The notes under the pieces were generated by a model, which made no database searches, was not told the DNA's origin, and worked only from the letters and a program-made list of their open reading frames with translations. From Artemisia argyi (Eukaryota > Streptophyta > Magnoliopsida > Asterales > Asteraceae): a stretch of DNA of 64,000 nucleotides. Both the position numbers and the translations under genes were made by a program. This document shows, in pieces, positions 21,762 through 32,800 of this stretch (the first letter of the stretch is position 1; each line of letters begins with the position of its first letter). The stretch spans positions 10,107,897-10,171,896 of the forward strand of contig CM060684.1 of the NCBI GenBank assembly GCA_030686995.1, written 5' to 3'.

Positions 21762-22130
21762 TGTAAACCAAAAGATAATCTCGACATGGCTTTGAAGAAA
21801 AACGTGAAGGACCATTATTGTAGATTAGAAACTTTATAACCGCTATTCGGTTAAGTTAGTTAAGTTAGTTATAGTTAGCTATTTTCTGGAACTTTAGTGA
21901 AGGGTTGTGTCGCTTGGACAACACCCAAATCGAACAGACATGTTGGTTCGAAGACATCTATTAGCGAAGGGTTGCAACGGTTCATCATACCGTTTGGAAA
22001 CCTATAAGTATTTGTAATTATGTAACATACAATGGTTAGAAGAAATAAATAAGTTATCTTTGTTTATATTGTTTGCAAATCACATTTCTACTCATTCGAT
22101 CCAAACACATATCAGAAACTTGGGACAACA
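21762..22130 (+). repeat. Copia 3' LTR
   Basis: 369 bp, one base different from the 5' LTR, followed by the AAGGG target duplication. Confidence 0.95.
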
Positions 22131-22135
22131 AAGGG

Positions 22136-23383
22136 CTTGTAGTAGGAAGGTGTTCATATCTAGAACGGGTTCAAGCTCGAATGAAGGGAAGAGAAATTCT
22201 ATAGTATATAAATTTTCTTCTGAAAAGTTAAATGTCAGTTTATTATTTCGGGAAAATTCGACAATCATCTTGATTAAGTTAGAACTACCAAACTATCATT
22301 TCTCCATTAATTATTGAAGGGTAAAAACATATATAAACTTGATACACTTTCATAAATAGACAAGATGCAATTTGATGACGTTCTTAGATGTATACGTGTA
22401 GTCGTGTACTATTCCATACGTACTCAATTACTTGTTCTATTCTTCTACTGAACGTGGTTTTGAAACTTCTGTAAAAGGCTCACTAACTTAAATTACCACT
22501 CCATTAATAGATTGTCGAGGAGTTGATGCTTTGCTTTTAACGATACTAAATCTGACCCTTCATCCTCGCCATGGTTAATCATTCTATCTAATATGTTTCA
22601 TGAGCTTTAGATAACAGATAAATTTTTGGTGAAAACTAACGGGTCAACCTGACCCGTGACCCATCTGACCCATTCTTCCAAATGATCATGTTTTGACCCG
22701 AACCTGCTTTGACCGCAAACCTGTTATAGGACATGACCTGCCCCTCCCATGTTGCCGCCCATAGTAGGTATCAAGTTCAAGAAGTTGCAAAAGCCTACTG
22801 TTTACGTTTGTAAATAATGTTAAAGTCGGTTACTGTCCTTTTTATCAAATGTATCTGAGCTCATTAGCTTAAAAATATGAATTTCAATATCTTTCAAGTC
22901 TCTATTTGTATATGTTATTTTGAGAGTTGGTGCTAGGAAAGTCTACATTAGCATAAAAAGTATTGAATCACCAAAAATATCACTTTCATAATTTTGCAGT
23001 CTACATTGATATTCATTAATAAACTAAAATCATGATAATATATTTAACGATGTCACGCAACATTGTATAGTTTCTCTATTGATTATCAATTTCGAAAATT
23101 GACAACAATACTAAAATAAAGTTTGTTTCTCACCATTCTTCACCTTTTGGAGAAAGTTTGTTTCTCATTAGATCAATTTTTTAGATAATGTGGTGTTGTA
23201 AAGTCTTAGAAGTAGACAATAACACTAAAATAATCGGTTCTATCAGGAAGACTTTGACAATCTCAAGTCTCCCCTCACAATTGTGGCTTCAGATTTTGCT
23301 TAAACATACATAATTTAACTAGTTCATACCTAAGGCACAACAAAATAGATTATTTTTTTTTACCAGATTGCGTTAAAAAAGTC
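22136..23383 (+). other. Upstream region of RLP copy C, no gene seen
   Basis: About 1.25 kb between the copia element and the RLP start. Near 22,640-22,740 it has degenerate GACCCG words like those in the Helitron and the hAT element at 27,166. No coding frame is supported; the RLP promoter should lie in its right part. Confidence 0.5.
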
Positions 23384-25921
23384 ATGAATTTCTGGTTATT
23401 ATCATTGTCACAAGTTCCAAATATGAGTTCCAAATGGCTAATTTTTAACAAACAAGCAATCCAATTTCTCTTTTTCATATTGATGCAAATTGCAGCGTTT
23501 TCCACAGTCATCCACACTTCTGCCGTTGGTGATCATGATGCATTACTTGACATTAAATTCATGATTAATGGTGACCCACAAGGTGTTATGAGCTCATGGA
23601 ACGACTCCATTCATTTTTGCCAGTGGGAAGGTATTACTTGCGGTTCCCGTCACCAAAGAGTCACCATCTTGGATCTTTCATCTCGAGGCTTATCTGGTTG
23701 TTTGTCTCCTTCCATTGGAAATCTAAGCTTTCTCAAGGTGATTCAGCTCCAAAACAACTCACTTTCTGGCGAAATTCCACCACAAGTGGGCCGTCTCATT
23801 AGATTACAAGAACTACGCCTATTTAACAACTCTTTTCAAGGAAAGATTCCTGCCAGCTTAGCAAATTGCTCTAACCTTAAAGTTCTTCACATGGGTTACA
23901 ATAGCCTAGTTGGCAAGATTCCAGATGAGTTTGGTTCATTGTCCATGCTAAACACTCTTATTGTTCACGAAAACATTTTGAAAGGTGGTATTCCAAGATT
24001 CATCGGGAATCTAACATTCCTAGAGACTTTATCGCTTGCCAATTGTCGACTCGGGGGCAGAATTCCAGATGTCTTCCACCAGTTGAGTAAGCTGACAAGA
24101 ATTGCATTGGTTGGAAATAACCTTGTCGGTACCGTGCCATGTTCTTTTTACAATCTTTCGTATCTAGAACAAGTATTTTTTGATAATAATAGACTTACTG
24201 GTAGACTACCTATAAACGTTGGTTTGATGCAGCCTCTCCTTAACGTGTTTTCTTTGTCAGATAACCAGTTTACAGGTTCCCTTCCATCGTCCCTTCTCAG
24301 TTCTCCGAAATTAGAAGTCCTAGATGTGGCTCAAAACAATTTCTCTGGAAAACTTGTCATCGCTTCTCGTAAAATATGCAAACTCACAACCGTGTCACTA
24401 AGTTCTAATAGTTTTGGAAGTGGGGAAGATGACGATGAGTTAATGAAGTTTATAAATGGTTTGTCGATTTGCAAAAACTTAGGACTGTTAGATCTCAGTT
24501 ACAATAGAATGAGAGGTTTCTTGCCTGATTCCTTAGGAAATTTGTCAGCTTCACTTTATCATCTGAGTGTGAGCTCCAACATTATTCAAGGATCACTCCC
24601 ACCATCAATTTGCAGCTTGATCAATCTAACCCACTTGGGTATGTCGGATAATATCTTTAGTGGAATCATTCCAAATTGCTTGGGAAATATTTCCCCTCTA
24701 TCGTTTCTTGATGTCAAATCCAACCTGATTGAGGGACCAATCCCTCCATCGATATGCAGCTTCAACAATTTAAGGTATTTGGATATGTCCAATAATAGCT
24801 TTGGTGGAGTGGTTCCACAATGCTTTGGAAATATCATGTCTTCTCTTGAGGTGATAGATTTGGGGAACAACTTTCTTCGTGGCACCATCCCAAATGTATA
24901 CAAGAATTGTGGTAGATTAGAGGGGCTTATTTTGAACGGAAATCAATTAGAAGGAGAGGTTCCAAGCTCTTTATCTAAATGTCAATCCTTAAAAGTACTT
25001 GATTTGGGAAACAACAACTTAAATGGCACATTCCCTATTTGGTCAAGAGACCTCCCAAAGTTGTCGGTTCTTGTCCTCAGATCAAACAATTTTCAAGGCC
25101 CCATTGAAACGACTTCGACAACACAACTCCCATTTTCTAGTTTGCGAATCCTCGACCTATCTCATAATGGGTTTGTAGGCCAACTCCCTGGGAAATATTT
25201 TCAGAATTTCAATTCCATGAAGGACGCCCCAAAGAAGAGCTCAATACCTCAATACTTGACCATACGTGGAATGATATACAATGTCATAATTGTGGTAAAA
25301 GATTTGGAACTCTTATTTCAAAAACTTTTGGTTGACTACATAGTTGTAGATCTATCTCATAATAGATTTGAAGGAGAGATTCCAAATGTCATTGGCAGCC
25401 TTAGCTCATTGAAAGTGCTTAATTTATCTCACAACAGCCTTAATGGTCGAATCCCGATTGCTCTAGGTAATCTCTCTAATATCGAATCCTTAGACCTATC
25501 TTGGAACCAATTCACAGGTGAGATCCCTCAAAGACTTGCAGACATAACGGGTCTTGCAGTCTTAAATCTTTCACATAACCATCTTGTGGGGCGTATTCCA
25601 CAAGGGAAACAATTCAACACATTTGATGTAAACTCATTTGGAGGGAATTCGGGACTTTGTGGATTTCCGTTACCCAAAAAGTGTGAGAATCCAAGTACCC
25701 CAAATGATAAAGTTGATGGTGAAGAAGAGGACGAGGAGAGTCGATTTACATGGAAAGTAGTCATGTTGGGTTATGGATGCGGAACCTTTCTTGGATTAGT
25801 GTTGGGATATCTCATGCTGTCAACCGGAAGACCAAAGTGGTTTAATGCAAATGTGGATGCAATAGAGCGTATGATCCACACAAGGCGAAACAAGAGAAGA
25901 TACAGGTATATCGGGAAATGA
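23384..25921 (+). CDS. LRR receptor-like protein, copy C (full length)
   Basis: Intronless, 845 residues. The first ATG (23,384) gives 13 extra residues; the ATG at 23,423 (MSSKWLIF) puts the hydrophobic segment WLIF...FLFFILMQIAAFS in signal-peptide position and may be the true start. Order: LRR N-terminal domain with HFCQWEGITC (about 50-86), about 25 LRRs, a non-LRR island (about 624-660, VIIVVKDLELLFQKL), four more LRRs, cap GNSGLCGFPLPKKCE, acidic stretch, membrane span (about 790-812) and a 33-residue basic tail with no kinase. The N-terminal half (DPQGVMSSWNDS, GSRHQRVTILDL, SFGSGEDDDELMKF) looks like LRR-XII kinases such as EFR or Xa21; the C-terminal half looks like Cf-type RLPs. The protein probably senses ligands at the plasma membrane. 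Confidence 0.92.
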   Translation: MNFWLLSLSQVPNMSSKWLIFNKQAIQFLFFILMQIAAFSTVIHTSAVGDHDALLDIKFMINGDPQGVMSSWNDSIHFCQWEGITCGSRHQRVTILDLSSRGLSGCLSPSIGNLSFLKVIQLQNNSLSGEIPPQVGRLIRLQELRLFNNSFQGKIPASLANCSNLKVLHMGYNSLVGKIPDEFGSLSMLNTLIVHENILKGGIPRFIGNLTFLETLSLANCRLGGRIPDVFHQLSKLTRIALVGNNLVGTVPCSFYNLSYLEQVFFDNNRLTGRLPINVGLMQPLLNVFSLSDNQFTGSLPSSLLSSPKLEVLDVAQNNFSGKLVIASRKICKLTTVSLSSNSFGSGEDDDELMKFINGLSICKNLGLLDLSYNRMRGFLPDSLGNLSASLYHLSVSSNIIQGSLPPSICSLINLTHLGMSDNIFSGIIPNCLGNISPLSFLDVKSNLIEGPIPPSICSFNNLRYLDMSNNSFGGVVPQCFGNIMSSLEVIDLGNNFLRGTIPNVYKNCGRLEGLILNGNQLEGEVPSSLSKCQSLKVLDLGNNNLNGTFPIWSRDLPKLSVLVLRSNNFQGPIETTSTTQLPFSSLRILDLSHNGFVGQLPGKYFQNFNSMKDAPKKSSIPQYLTIRGMIYNVIIVVKDLELLFQKLLVDYIVVDLSHNRFEGEIPNVIGSLSSLKVLNLSHNSLNGRIPIALGNLSNIESLDLSWNQFTGEIPQRLADITGLAVLNLSHNHLVGRIPQGKQFNTFDVNSFGGNSGLCGFPLPKKCENPSTPNDKVDGEEEDEESRFTWKVVMLGYGCGTFLGLVLGYLMLSTGRPKWFNANVDAIERMIHTRRNKRRYRYIGK

Positions 25922-26470
25922 AGTTGGATACTGAATATTACGTGTTTCACAGGTTTTCCTATAGAATGTTGATAGACAAAGATTTTCAAATAATGTTGTT
26001 TTTGATTTGGTAGGATCATGCATCTATGTAAGGTTTTGAGGATATGTATATTTAACTAATTGAAAAGGTTTGTTGGTTAATGTAATTGGTCAGTGGGTGA
26101 TCATGTGTTAAAATGTCATTATGATGTTGAATCTTACTAGTAAATCAGTTTGTTTTTGTATATATATGATGGTCTTACGTACACAGTGGCAGGTCAGAAG
26201 CTAAACTAAGTGGTTCCTGGCTAGTGGCTACCATCTAGCTAGGACATGCCTAAATCCGCCTGTGGGCCCTTACAACCATAGTGATCGACAATTATTAGAT
26301 CTTAACTATTTATAAAGCATGAATGCGGTCCCTTAAATTTAAAAATTCTTAAATAAAAGAAGAAGATCAAAGAACATACGGTTGGACTTTTAATTCTAAC
26401 ACCTTATAATACTACTCCTTATAAATAAAAAATAACAAGCATATCTTTACTACATTTTACTTTGCTCTAA
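25922..26470 (+). repeat. 3' flank of RLP copy C with an empty Helitron site
   Basis: It matches 1,692-2,212 and 3,137-3,185 downstream of copy A. The point 26,421/26,422 is where the Helitron sits in the other copy. No gene is seen. The DNA from here to 26,894 has no recognisable feature either. Confidence 0.8.
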
Positions 26471-26894
26471 CAATAAAAATGGCGAGTTAACACACGGTTG
26501 CTCCTTAAACTTTTATCATTTTTTTTTTCTGACCCATTAACCTTTTTCTCGCAATGACTACTAATTGAATCCGTAAGTTTTGCATCATGAGTCAAACTAG
26601 AATCACGATTTCGCAAATATAATTATTTGTCGTTATAAACCGTTGTTTTGCGCAGATATTTATTTAGTATATTATATGTCCGTACAAGTAGGTTGCTCGA
26701 AAGTTAAAGAAAAAAAACCCATGAAACACTTTGGGATGATTAAATGGTAAGGCTGCGTACATTATATCAAAAGAGACTCCACTTTCTTCTAAGGACGAAA
26801 CTTAGCGGGGATAGGGAGGGGTCGTGGCCCCATCCTCAAAATTTTTAGCCACAAGTACATTATTTACCCTTATACTTTGTAGTGTTAGGCATTA

Positions 26895-27149
26895 CTCCCT
26901 CCGTCCCTTATTAAATGTCCTGTTTGAATTTTCAAAGTCTTTCTTTCTCAACTTTGACCTTAAATAATTTTTTGTTTGTAATATAATATTTGATACAAAA
27001 TATAGGAATGAATTAAGTTTTAAATGTATTTTCATTGCGTATAATTTTTATCAAATACTATATAACACAAATAAAAATATTCAAGGTCAAAGTTGATAAA
27101 TAAAGACTTAAAAAGTCAAACATGGACATTTAATAAGGGACGGAGGGAG
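26895..27149 (+). mobile_element. Stowaway MITE (255 bp)
   Basis: Perfect terminal CTCCCTCCGTCCCTTATTAA, inverted at the right end, with TA on both sides (26,893-26,894 and 27,150-27,151). These are the classic Tc1/mariner Stowaway ends. The inverted repeat continues inward (ATGTCC/GGACAT, CAACTTTGACCTT/AAGGTCAAAGTTG). Confidence 0.95.
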
Positions 27150-27165
27150 TATTAATAATAATGTT

Positions 27166-27958
27166 TAGGGGTGTCATAAAATCTGACTCGACATGGACCC
27201 GAACCTGAATAAGGATACTCGGGTTCAAAATCTAACTCGGGTCAATCGGGTCAACCTGAGTACGAACTAGGGTCGGGAATCGGGTTCAAATTACTTTGCA
27301 TATTCGGGTTCGGGTCAACCCGGCTAACCTAAGGGTTTTTTTTTTTTTTTTTTTTTTTTTTTTGGATCTAGTTTGAAGGCCCAAGTTACTGCATCGTCCA
27401 TGTACTAAAGTTAAACCATTTTCTTCCAATTGTTGATGTGAGAGATATAGTAAACTTGCATGTTCTTTCATTGAAACTAAGCATTCTACTACCAATGGTT
27501 ATATAAGTTTGCTTACCAAATTTGATAGTTACTTGAATCAATGCTTAGTTTTATGACCAGATGTTAATTTTTCTCTTTATATGTTCTTATTGCACCATCA
27601 AATATTTGACATTACGTAGTCTAAAATGTGTCAGTCAATCACAAATTGACTAGTTTACTGGTTTTAATATTTTGGAACTCTTAATTCATTTGACAAAAAT
27701 CATTGCAAATCTTTGTTAATACTTAATAGTCAGAAAAACAATTTGGCATATCTCATATGCATTTTAACTACTGAGCCAAAAAAAAAAAAGTGATTTAGTA
27801 AATGGCACAAAACCAAACCCGACTTGACCCGACCCGTTTTGACCATAACCCGACTAACCCGAACTCAAGTAGGGTCAGGTTCGGGTATATTATTTTTAGT
27901 CTCGACCCAACATAAACCTGACCCATTTGACTCGAACCCGACCTGATTAACACCTCTA
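27166..27958 (+). mobile_element. hAT-like non-autonomous element (793 bp)
   Basis: Ends are TAGGGGTGTCAT and, inverted, TAGAGGTGTTAATCAGG. Flanks ATAATGTT and GTATTGTT agree at 6 of 8 bases, a decayed 8-bp duplication. Both subterminal parts are packed with GACCCG/CGGGTT words; the middle is AT-rich with a 29-bp T run near 27,335-27,363. No coding region. Confidence 0.65.
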
Positions 27959-28475
27959 GTATTGTTTAATGTTAAATGAAAATGTAAACATGTTGTTTTT
28001 GTATAACCTTAGGGATGAATATTGTAATTTGTTTATCTTATTAATCAAGCCAAAACTACAAGGACCAAATAGCAAATAACCCACCGCCGTTATAAAACAT
28101 AAAACCCTTAGAGCATAAGGTGTGGCAACAAGGGTTTTGCTCCCCATTCGGGCCCCACCATGCCACATCACCAAAACACCTCAACTTCAACAAACCACAA
28201 CAAACCCCCCCTCACCAAACAACAAACCTCCACTTCCCCATTCGGGCCCCACCTCTTACACATTTATTTTTTTATTCATTTCATTAAATAAATTAAATCC
28301 ATTTCACAAATACTAAAAAATAACAAAACATACTAATTTTATTTCATCAAATAAAAAAGTTACAATACGGAAAAAAAAACATACGACTTGCGGAAAAAAA
28401 AAAAAAAAACATACGATACGGCACGAAAATAAATACTTAACATAAACCAATAAAGTACATAAAATAAATCCACCA

Positions 28476-28838
28476 TTACTCATCGAATCTGTCCCATGTG
28501 AACGTGTTTCTAAGAGCGAACCACACATGTTGATATTTAATCGCTTTACCATATTGTTCATGATAAATACGGTTTGCATTGCTGAGACGATTAGGGTCTG
28601 CACTTGTACGCTCCAACTCTTTGTAAATAGAATTATACCTACGACATTCAAGGTTCATTCTGTTCCATTGAGCCGTAATACTATTTTTATTACGGTCCTG
28701 ACCTTCAGTCTGATTGTTGAACCTTTGTGTAACTGCATTCCAAAAAGAACGTTCATTCACAAGTTCTTCAGAATCGTGAACTTCAAGCCATACAGTTGCT
28801 AGCAACCGTTCTTCTTCCACTGACCAACGATTAGCCAT
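28476..28838 (-). CDS. Harbinger Myb/trihelix-like DNA-binding protein
   Basis: 120 residues starting MANRWSVEEERLLATVWLEV. This is the Myb/SANT-like pattern seen in PIF/Harbinger second proteins, often labelled glutathione S-transferase T3-like or No apical meristem-like in plant annotations. Supporting residues are the spaced tryptophans W5, W14 and W30 and the later QWNRMNLECRRYNSIYKEL and YQHVWFAL. I prefer this ATG because the 31 codons upstream match nothing in the family and read into tandem repeats. In active elements this protein brings the transposase to subterminal sites; no transposase lies nearby. The product ends FTWDRFDE. Confidence 0.7.
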   Translation of the reverse strand: MANRWSVEEERLLATVWLEVHDSEELVNERSFWNAVTQRFNNQTEGQDRNKNSITAQWNRMNLECRRYNSIYKELERTSADPNRLSNANRIYHEQYGKAIKYQHVWFALRNTFTWDRFDE

Positions 28839-28915
28839 TGTAAAACTTAATGGTAAATATTGAAGTGTGTCTAAAACTGAATGGTATAATATGGTATTAA
28901 TAGGGGTTTTTTGAA

Positions 28916-29075
28916 AGCGGGATAGTTTCAAAATTTGAATTCAAATTGAAAGCGGGATAATTTTCAAAATTTGAATTCAAAACCTGAGCGGGATAATTTC
29001 AAAAATTTGAATTCAAAACCTGAGCGGGGTAATTTCAAAAATTTGAATTCAAAACCTTAGCGGGATACCTTCTAT
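28916..29075. repeat. Tandem 36-39 bp repeats in the Harbinger element
   Basis: Four to five copies of a unit reading GCGGGATAATTTCAAAA followed by ATTTGAATTCAAAACCTGA, directly upstream of the Myb-like gene on the minus strand. They may be protein-binding sites of the element; that is inference. Confidence 0.75.
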
Positions 29076-29707
29076 AAATACGTATCCAAAATCTGAAAAC
29101 ACACACAATTCCCACAATCATCAAACAATTCTCCTTTCTTCTTCCAGAAAAATACTCGAGTCAGGAGGGATACGTGTCGGATGATTCATTTTATTGAATC
29201 ATAGTTTTTATTATCGTACGCTACTTTAAGGTTTTTAATTTTCGTTTTTAAGTTTAATCTTGTTATCGTATTTGTAAAATAATTGTACGTTGTTTCATGT
29301 TATTTTAATCCTATGTTTAATATAGTTGTATTATTAAAAAAAAATATACGTATAAAAATCATACATATACATATACATATACATTTTACATATCAAAACA
29401 CACATATACATATATACATGTTACAAATCAACCATACATATATACATACATTTTACATTAGTAAAAGTGCAAAAAAAAAAAAAAAAAAAAAACAAAAAAT
29501 CTGACATTTGTCAGACGAAGAAGCTCGTCGTCCCGACGAGGAGATTCCCAACGGCGAGCAACGGCGAGCCACTTCCGGTGTGGCGGCGAGCAACGGCTCG
29601 CCGTTGGCACCTCCACATCGGACGGCGAACTCCCCATTTTCATCCACACCCAATGCTCTTATTAAACCCACCCCCAAATTATTTTTTTAAGGAAAAAAAA
29701 AATAAAA

Positions 29708-29833
29708 ATGAATCATATAGATGCAGCAGAAGAAAGGATTGTGTCAGAAAGATTAAGACAGAAGCTGAATGAAGTTAATTCTGCTGCTCAGTCTCAGCTG
29801 AATGTTGTTCAGGATCATGTTAATTTTACCCTA

Positions 29834-29864
<31 letters not shown>

Positions 29865-32800
29865 GAGTATATGGGTTAGTTTTTGTAATTAGGGGGTGTT
29901 TGTTTTTAAGCTTATTTATGGGTTTATTAGCCTTTTTTTTTTTTTATTTCGTTTAGGGGGTGTTTGGATTAGCTTATTTTATGGGCTTAACAGCTTATTG
30001 AAATTTGTAAAAGCTGATAAGCTCATTTTTATGGGCTTATGATAGGTTAAGCCCATGGCTTAAGCCATGAGCTTATATTTATCTGCTCATAAGCTCAAAA
30101 AAGCAAGCTTATCGGCTTTTCCATATTTCAATAAGCTAATAAGCCCATAAAATAAGCTAATCCAAACACCCCCTTATATTTTCTATGCCCGGATTTTCTA
30201 GCTTATTTATAAGCCCGTAAGCCAAGAAAAAGCTAATCCAAGGGGGTGTTTGTTTAACCTTATTTATGGGCTTATGGGCTTATTTGATTTTGGCTGATGT
30301 TTCATAATTTTTCCGGGTTAATTTTGACACTTATGGCTTATGCATATAAGTCTATAAGTATAAGCTGGAAAATTTGGGCTTGTGAAATAAAAGCCGAAAT
30401 CAAATTAGCCCAAAAGCCCGTAAATAAGCTTAAACAAACACCCTCTTGGATTAGCTTTTTTTTTTGGCGTATGGGCTTATTTGGATCTTGAAATGCTTAA
30501 AAGCTTAAAAAAATGACTGTTTGGTTTTTTGTGAATATATTGAGATGGGTTTATGGAAATTTTTTATATTATAGTTTGATTTGGATGTATGGATTAATTG
30601 TGTGTGACATTGTTATGTTTTTATGCAGGGGTGTTTGTTTAAGCTTATTTTTTAAGCTCAAGATTTGTATAAGTTTATTATATAATAATAAGGCTATATA
30701 AGCCGAAAAAATTTGGCTTATGAATCGGGGGTGTTTGTTTAAGCTTATATGTGGGCTTATGAGCCTTTTTGATCTTGGCTTATATTGTATAAGCCCCAAT
30801 TTCAGGCTTATTTTGAGACTTGTGGGCTTATATATGTTTATCATATTAATAAACTTATATAAGCCTGTGAGTCTCAAATAAGCCAAAAAATTATGATTAT
30901 GAAATATAAGCCGAAATCAAATAAGCTCATAAGCCCACATATAAGCTTAAACAAACACCCCCGAGAAATATAAGCCGAAACAAATAAGCTCATAAGCCTA
31001 CATATAAGCTTAAACAAACACCCCTTTAATTGTTTGTAAGATAATTGTGATTAAGAGGGTCTTTGGATATTGAATTAGCTTAATTTTTGGTATATGGGCT
31101 TTTTTTGGATCTTGAAAAGGTTATAGACATTTTCGGGTTTTGAGCAAATCAACTTGAGTTATTGGCTTAGGCTGTGTCTGGCGACGAGCTCTTCAGAGTG
31201 TGTAGAATCATTTTACACTTTATTATTGTAGTTACTATGTTACCAAACACTTTTATAAAACAAACAGCTTATGCTAGGTTTGCCTTATTTAAGTCTATGA
31301 ATTCAACTTGGTATGCTCACTAGCCGAATAAAATAAGTATGTTTCATTTTGGTGTGATTAACGTTTGATTGATGGATGTGCAGAAAGCGTACTTCAGATG
31401 TGCGTATGAGTGCTTTGACAGGAGGAGGAAGCAGGATGATATAAGTCAGTGTGTTGAGAATTGCAGTGTTCCAGTTCTTCAAGCTCAGAATCTTGTTGAA
31501 GGTGAAATGGCTAAATTTCAGGTAAGCCCGTCTCTCAGTCTAATTTTTTTTTGTTTGTGTTGATTTTGGGAATAGATCTGTGATTTGCTGGTTGTACGTG
31601 CTGGTAAATATGTTGCTACATAATTTGCGTTGAGGCATGAATGCACGATGATAATCTAGTACGCTGTGCTGTTTAATACTGCAATTGACGAGAGTTTCTT
31701 CTCTTGTTTCTTGAGACATGTTAGATCTGATATAGTTTTAGTTATGGCATTAGATTTTTGGCATTGGTGTCCCCCTTTGGTCGACTTTATATCTGCAAGC
31801 CCCTCCGTCAAGGAAGTTGTTCATCTTTTTACTATTTCAGCTTAGCTTAATGGAAACAGTTGTCCCTATACAGGGTGCTTTTATTAATCAAACGTTTTAG
31901 AGGGGCTCTAAATTTATAAGCCGAAACAGATAAGCTCATAAGCCCATAAATAAGCTTAAACAAATTCCCCTGTAAATGTTAAAACTTTTCAGATTGCTTG
32001 TTAAAACTTCTTTTGCTTTTATTATTAATCAGATAAAGCAGTTTCAATAAGCAATCCTGAACACCCTCAAAATTTTGTATATCTTGACCCAACATTTTAC
32101 CAATAACTACACTTGTCATAAATATTGAGATGTGTATGGTCACAACCCAACGGGTAAAAGTAATATTCGGCTACTTTTTTAGGTCATTACCAAGAACTAA
32201 ACCTCTTTTGCGACATACAAAATTAAACATCTAATTTGTATAGAAATAGAATACTTCAACACAGTGTTACCTGCAATTGCGGATATAGTGCATCTTCCAA
32301 TTTGCTGAACCTTATTGGATCATTTTTAGGTCTGATGACCGCATAAGGCCTACTGTTTTAACTTAGGGATCAGAAACTATGTAATCGTGGGTGTATCAAT
32401 GCAGTTATGCAGCCTGGCAATTCATAATCTAGTAGCTTATACACTAAAGTTATGCCCTTTCTGACATAATAAGCTTGTTCGTTATATCCCTATTTCATAG
32501 TATCTTTACTGATGCTGCTAGATCACTTAAACCAATGAGTATGATTAATGAGTATGATTATGATTAATGATTTTGATTCTATCATTATTTTCTATCTGCT
32601 TCTGCACTTAGTACGCCACTGTAAAAGCATCTAAATCATTTAGCGTTATTGCTGATGTAATGATTGCGTGATGAATGCGTGTCGTATATGTACCGGCGAT
32701 TCTTATTATTTCTTTGGTTTTGTGAATCCAAACCTACGTTTGTCTAATCATAAGACATTTGAGCTTCTTATCCCATGATTAAAAATTTAAAAGTAATGGG

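Larger units (their letters stand above)
15382..22130 (+). mobile_element. Ty1/copia LTR retrotransposon, recent but defective
   Basis: Two 369-bp LTRs (TGTAAACC...GGGACAACA) differ at one base (15,499 T, 21,879 C) and are flanked by AAGGG (15,377-15,381 and 22,131-22,135). After the left LTR comes a primer-site-like TTTGGCATCAAGAGCCA, a degenerate match to the initiator-Met site. Before the right LTR is the purine tract AAGGAGGAGAA. The order gag, protease, integrase, reverse transcriptase, RNase H is that of copia. The coding part has two nonsense codons, a frameshift and a hAT MITE, so this copy depends on proteins from others. Confidence 0.95.
28111..29658 (-). mobile_element. PIF/Harbinger element carrying only the Myb-like gene
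   Basis: Ends are GAGCATAAGGTGTGG and, inverted, GAGCATTGGGTGTGG, flanked by TTA (28,108-28,110 and 29,659-29,661). Autonomous PIF/Harbinger elements encode a DDE nuclease and a Myb-like DNA-binding protein. Here only the Myb-like frame is present (28,476-28,838), so it is non-autonomous. The right part holds tandem repeats, a TACATA microsatellite (29,360-29,455), a 22-bp A run and a GC-rich GGCGAGCAACGGCGAG stretch near the right end. It ends 49 bp before the FAM136A ATG. Confidence 0.85.

Noticed and set aside
28839..28931. Longer N terminus of the Harbinger Myb-like protein from 28,931
   Set aside because: The extra 31 residues do not fit the family, which begins just before the first tryptophan, and they lead into tandem repeats.
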